Part shown: one piece after another, positions 5,500 to 6,870 of the stretch
How the letters are laid out: each line of letters starts with the position of its first letter
Position numbering within the stretch: the stretch's first letter is position 1
Assembly: GCA_018971455.1 (NCBI GenBank)
Contig: JAGXAV010000107.1
Span: 1-6,870, forward strand
Source of the DNA: Rhodospirillales bacterium
Lineage (GTDB): Bacteria; Pseudomonadota; Alphaproteobacteria; Acetobacterales; Acetobacteraceae
DNA: 6,870 nt
Direction: 5' to 3'
Made by a program: the position numbers and the translations under genes
Notes under the pieces: model-generated
The model's input: only the letters and a program-made list of their open reading frames with translations
Databases searched by the model: none
What the model was told of the DNA's origin: nothing

Positions 5500-6870
5500 G
5501 TCGCGCCGCCTCCTCTCCCGCGATGCGGCCGAAGACGGTGCCGATCGTCATGCCGAACCCGGCGAGGTAGCCGCGGCCGAGAATGTTGCCGGCCATGATT
5601 TCGCCGGCGGCCAGGAGATTGGCGCTCGGCGTGCCATCCTGCATCAGCACCCGGGCGCGCTCATCCACCCGCACGCCGAGATAGGTGAAGGTGATGCCCG
5701 GGCGCAGCGGGTAGCCGAAATAGGGCGGCGCGTCGATCCGCTGCGCCCAGTGCGATTTCGCCGGCGTCAGCCCCTCGGTGCGGCAATCGTCCAGTCGCGT
5801 GTCGTCGAAAGCGCCGGGCCGGATGGAGGCGTTGTATGCGGCGAGGGTGGAGATGATTTTCGCGGGATCGAGGCCGAGGCGCTCGGCCAGCTCGCCCGGC
5901 GTGTCGGCCCGGATGGCGGGAAAGACCGAGGGCATGAAACGGGAGAACGCCTTCGAATCGCAGATCGAATAGGCGATCTGCCCGGGCTGCTGGGCGATGA
6001 GCCGGCCCCAGATGGCGTAGCGCTTCGGCCAGACATCCTCGCCCTCGTCGTAGAAGCGGTCACCGTCGCGGTTGACGACGATGCTGAACGGCACCGAATC
6101 CAGGCGCGTGGCGATCCCGCCATCGAATTTCGGCGAGCGGGCGTCGAGTGCGACGGCGTGGAACTGGGTGGGGTCACCGACCTGCATCACGCCCTGGTCG
6201 AGCAGGTTGCGCAGGATGCCGCCGCGAGCATAGGGCGTGCCGCGGATGACGAAATTATCCACCGCGTCGCCCCAGTACAGTCGCATCCAGTCCAGATTGC
6301 CCTGGAACCCGCCGGAGGAGGCGACCACGCACCGGGCCCGCACGGTGGCCGGAAAGCCGCGCGCGGTGATGTCCGCACCCTGGAAGACACCATCCTTCAG
6401 GGTGAGCCCGCGCACCTCGCTGTCGTACAGCACGGCCACGCCGAGGCGCTCGGCGGTGGCGTAATAGGCGTTCACCAGCGCCTTGCCGCCGCCGAGGAAA
6501 AACGCGTTGGTGCGCGAGAGGTTGAGCGTGCCGGTGAGCGAGGGTTGGAAGCGCACGCCGCAGGCGAGCATCCACGGCATCACCCCCGCGCTGGCGCGAA
6601 TGGTCATGCGGGCCAGGGCCTCGTCGGTATTGCCGGCGGTGACGCGCAGCAGATCGTCCCAGTACTCGTCCTCGAGATAGGCGCCGGTCAGAACCCCGGT
6701 CGGTGCGGCGTGCATGGCGCGCAGGTTGCGCGTGTGCCGGCTGTTGCCGCCGCGCATGGCGCGCGGCGCGTGTTCGACCAGCAGCACGCTGGCGCCGGCC
6801 TGGCGGGCCGTGATGGCCGCGCACAGCGCCGCGTTGCCGCCCCCCACCACCAGCACGTCGTAGATTCGCT
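5486..6870 (-). CDS. tcuA: TcuA-like FAD-dependent tricarballylate dehydrogenase, 5' end cut by the window
   Basis: TcuA oxidises tricarballylate to cis-aconitate, which enters the TCA cycle; it belongs to the fumarate reductase/succinate dehydrogenase flavoprotein family. About 460 codons are visible, against about 467 in Salmonella TcuA, so only a few residues are missing. The frame stays open to the right edge, reading RIYDVLVVGGGNAAL. The GTG at 6856 falls inside the first strand and is not the start. Counting from that codon, the dinucleotide-binding VVGGGNAALCAA is at 3-14 and the acidic strand-2 residue is Glu28. The RGGNSRHTRNLRAMH segment (35-49), typical of TcuA, follows. At the C-terminus lies LLAAGEIMAGNILGRGYLAGFGMTIGTVFGRIAG (about 414-447), the usual FAD-contacting end of this superfamily. 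The pairing with tcuB in a 14-base overlap separates it from ketosteroid dehydrogenases and other relatives. It is probably co-expressed with tcuB; the promoter lies outside the window. Confidence 0.9.
   Translation of the reverse strand, partial: RIYDVLVVGGGNAALCAAITARQAGASVLLVEHAPRAMRGGNSRHTRNLRAMHAAPTGVLTGAYLEDEYWDDLLRVTAGNTDEALARMTIRASAGVMPWMLACGVRFQPSLTGTLNLSRTNAFFLGGGKALVNAYYATAERLGVAVLYDSEVRGLTLKDGVFQGADITARGFPATVRARCVVASSGGFQGNLDWMRLYWGDAVDNFVIRGTPYARGGILRNLLDQGVMQVGDPTQFHAVALDARSPKFDGGIATRLDSVPFSIVVNRDGDRFYDEGEDVWPKRYAIWGRLIAQQPGQIAYSICDSKAFSRFMPSVFPAIRADTPGELAERLGLDPAKIISTLAAYNASIRPGAFDDTRLDDCRTEGLTPAKSHWAQRIDAPPYFGYPLRPGITFTYLGVRVDERARVLMQDGTPSANLLAAGEIMAGNILGRGYLAGFGMTIGTVFGRIAGEEAARHARN
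5509..5518 (-). promoter_or_regulatory. Strong ribosome binding site for tcuB
   Basis: Read on the - strand, the sequence is GGAGAGGAGG, whose AGGAGG core (5509-5514) ends 9 bases before the tcuB ATG at 5499. It lies inside the tcuA coding region, fixes the tcuB start, and shows that TcuB is made as a separate protein rather than by frameshift fusion with TcuA. Confidence 0.75.

Noticed and set aside
4420..5598. + strand frame (about 392 codons) opposite tcuB and the end of tcuA
   Set aside because: Gln/Glu/Arg/Gly-rich shadow translation with no recognisable domain; the opposite strand encodes a well-supported membrane protein.

Overview
The window is a gene-dense, very G+C-rich stretch from a proteobacterium. 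The style of the genes (almost every third codon position G or C, ATGA start/stop overlaps, a particular LivG subfamily with LPYGRQ and DEPAAGVP motifs) suggests an alphaproteobacterium. Acetobacteraceae or a related Rhodospirillales family would fit, but that is an inference from style, not from a marker gene. Six protein genes fill the window. There is no intergenic stretch longer than 3 bases, so no promoter, RNA gene, CRISPR array or mobile element is visible.

Left to centre (1-4423, + strand) is a complete branched-chain-amino-acid-type (HAAT) ABC importer operon: a periplasmic substrate-binding protein cut by the left edge, a LivH-like permease, a LivM-like permease, a LivG-like ATPase and a LivF-like ATPase. 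The genes are 3 bases apart or overlap by 4, 4 and 8 bases, so they are almost certainly one translationally coupled unit. The binding protein would deliver a small solute to the two-permease channel, and the two different ATPases would drive uptake.

Right (4393-6870, - strand) is a tcuB-tcuA pair. The flavoprotein gene tcuA comes first and is cut by the right edge. It overlaps by 14 bases the membrane-bound iron-sulfur gene tcuB, which has its own strong ribosome binding site. In Salmonella, TcuA oxidises tricarballylate to cis-aconitate and TcuB passes the electrons from the reduced flavin towards the membrane. The same architecture occurs fused in CobZ of Rhodobacter.

The two operons run tail to tail, and the last 31 bases of livF and tcuB overlap on opposite strands. 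No tripartite or MFS tricarboxylate carrier is visible, so the HAAT importer may supply the organic acid oxidised by TcuAB. This is a reasonable guess from adjacency only, and the convergent orientation means the two are not one transcript. Nothing here looks like a wholly new system; the points of interest are the gene pairing and the overlapping convergent ends.
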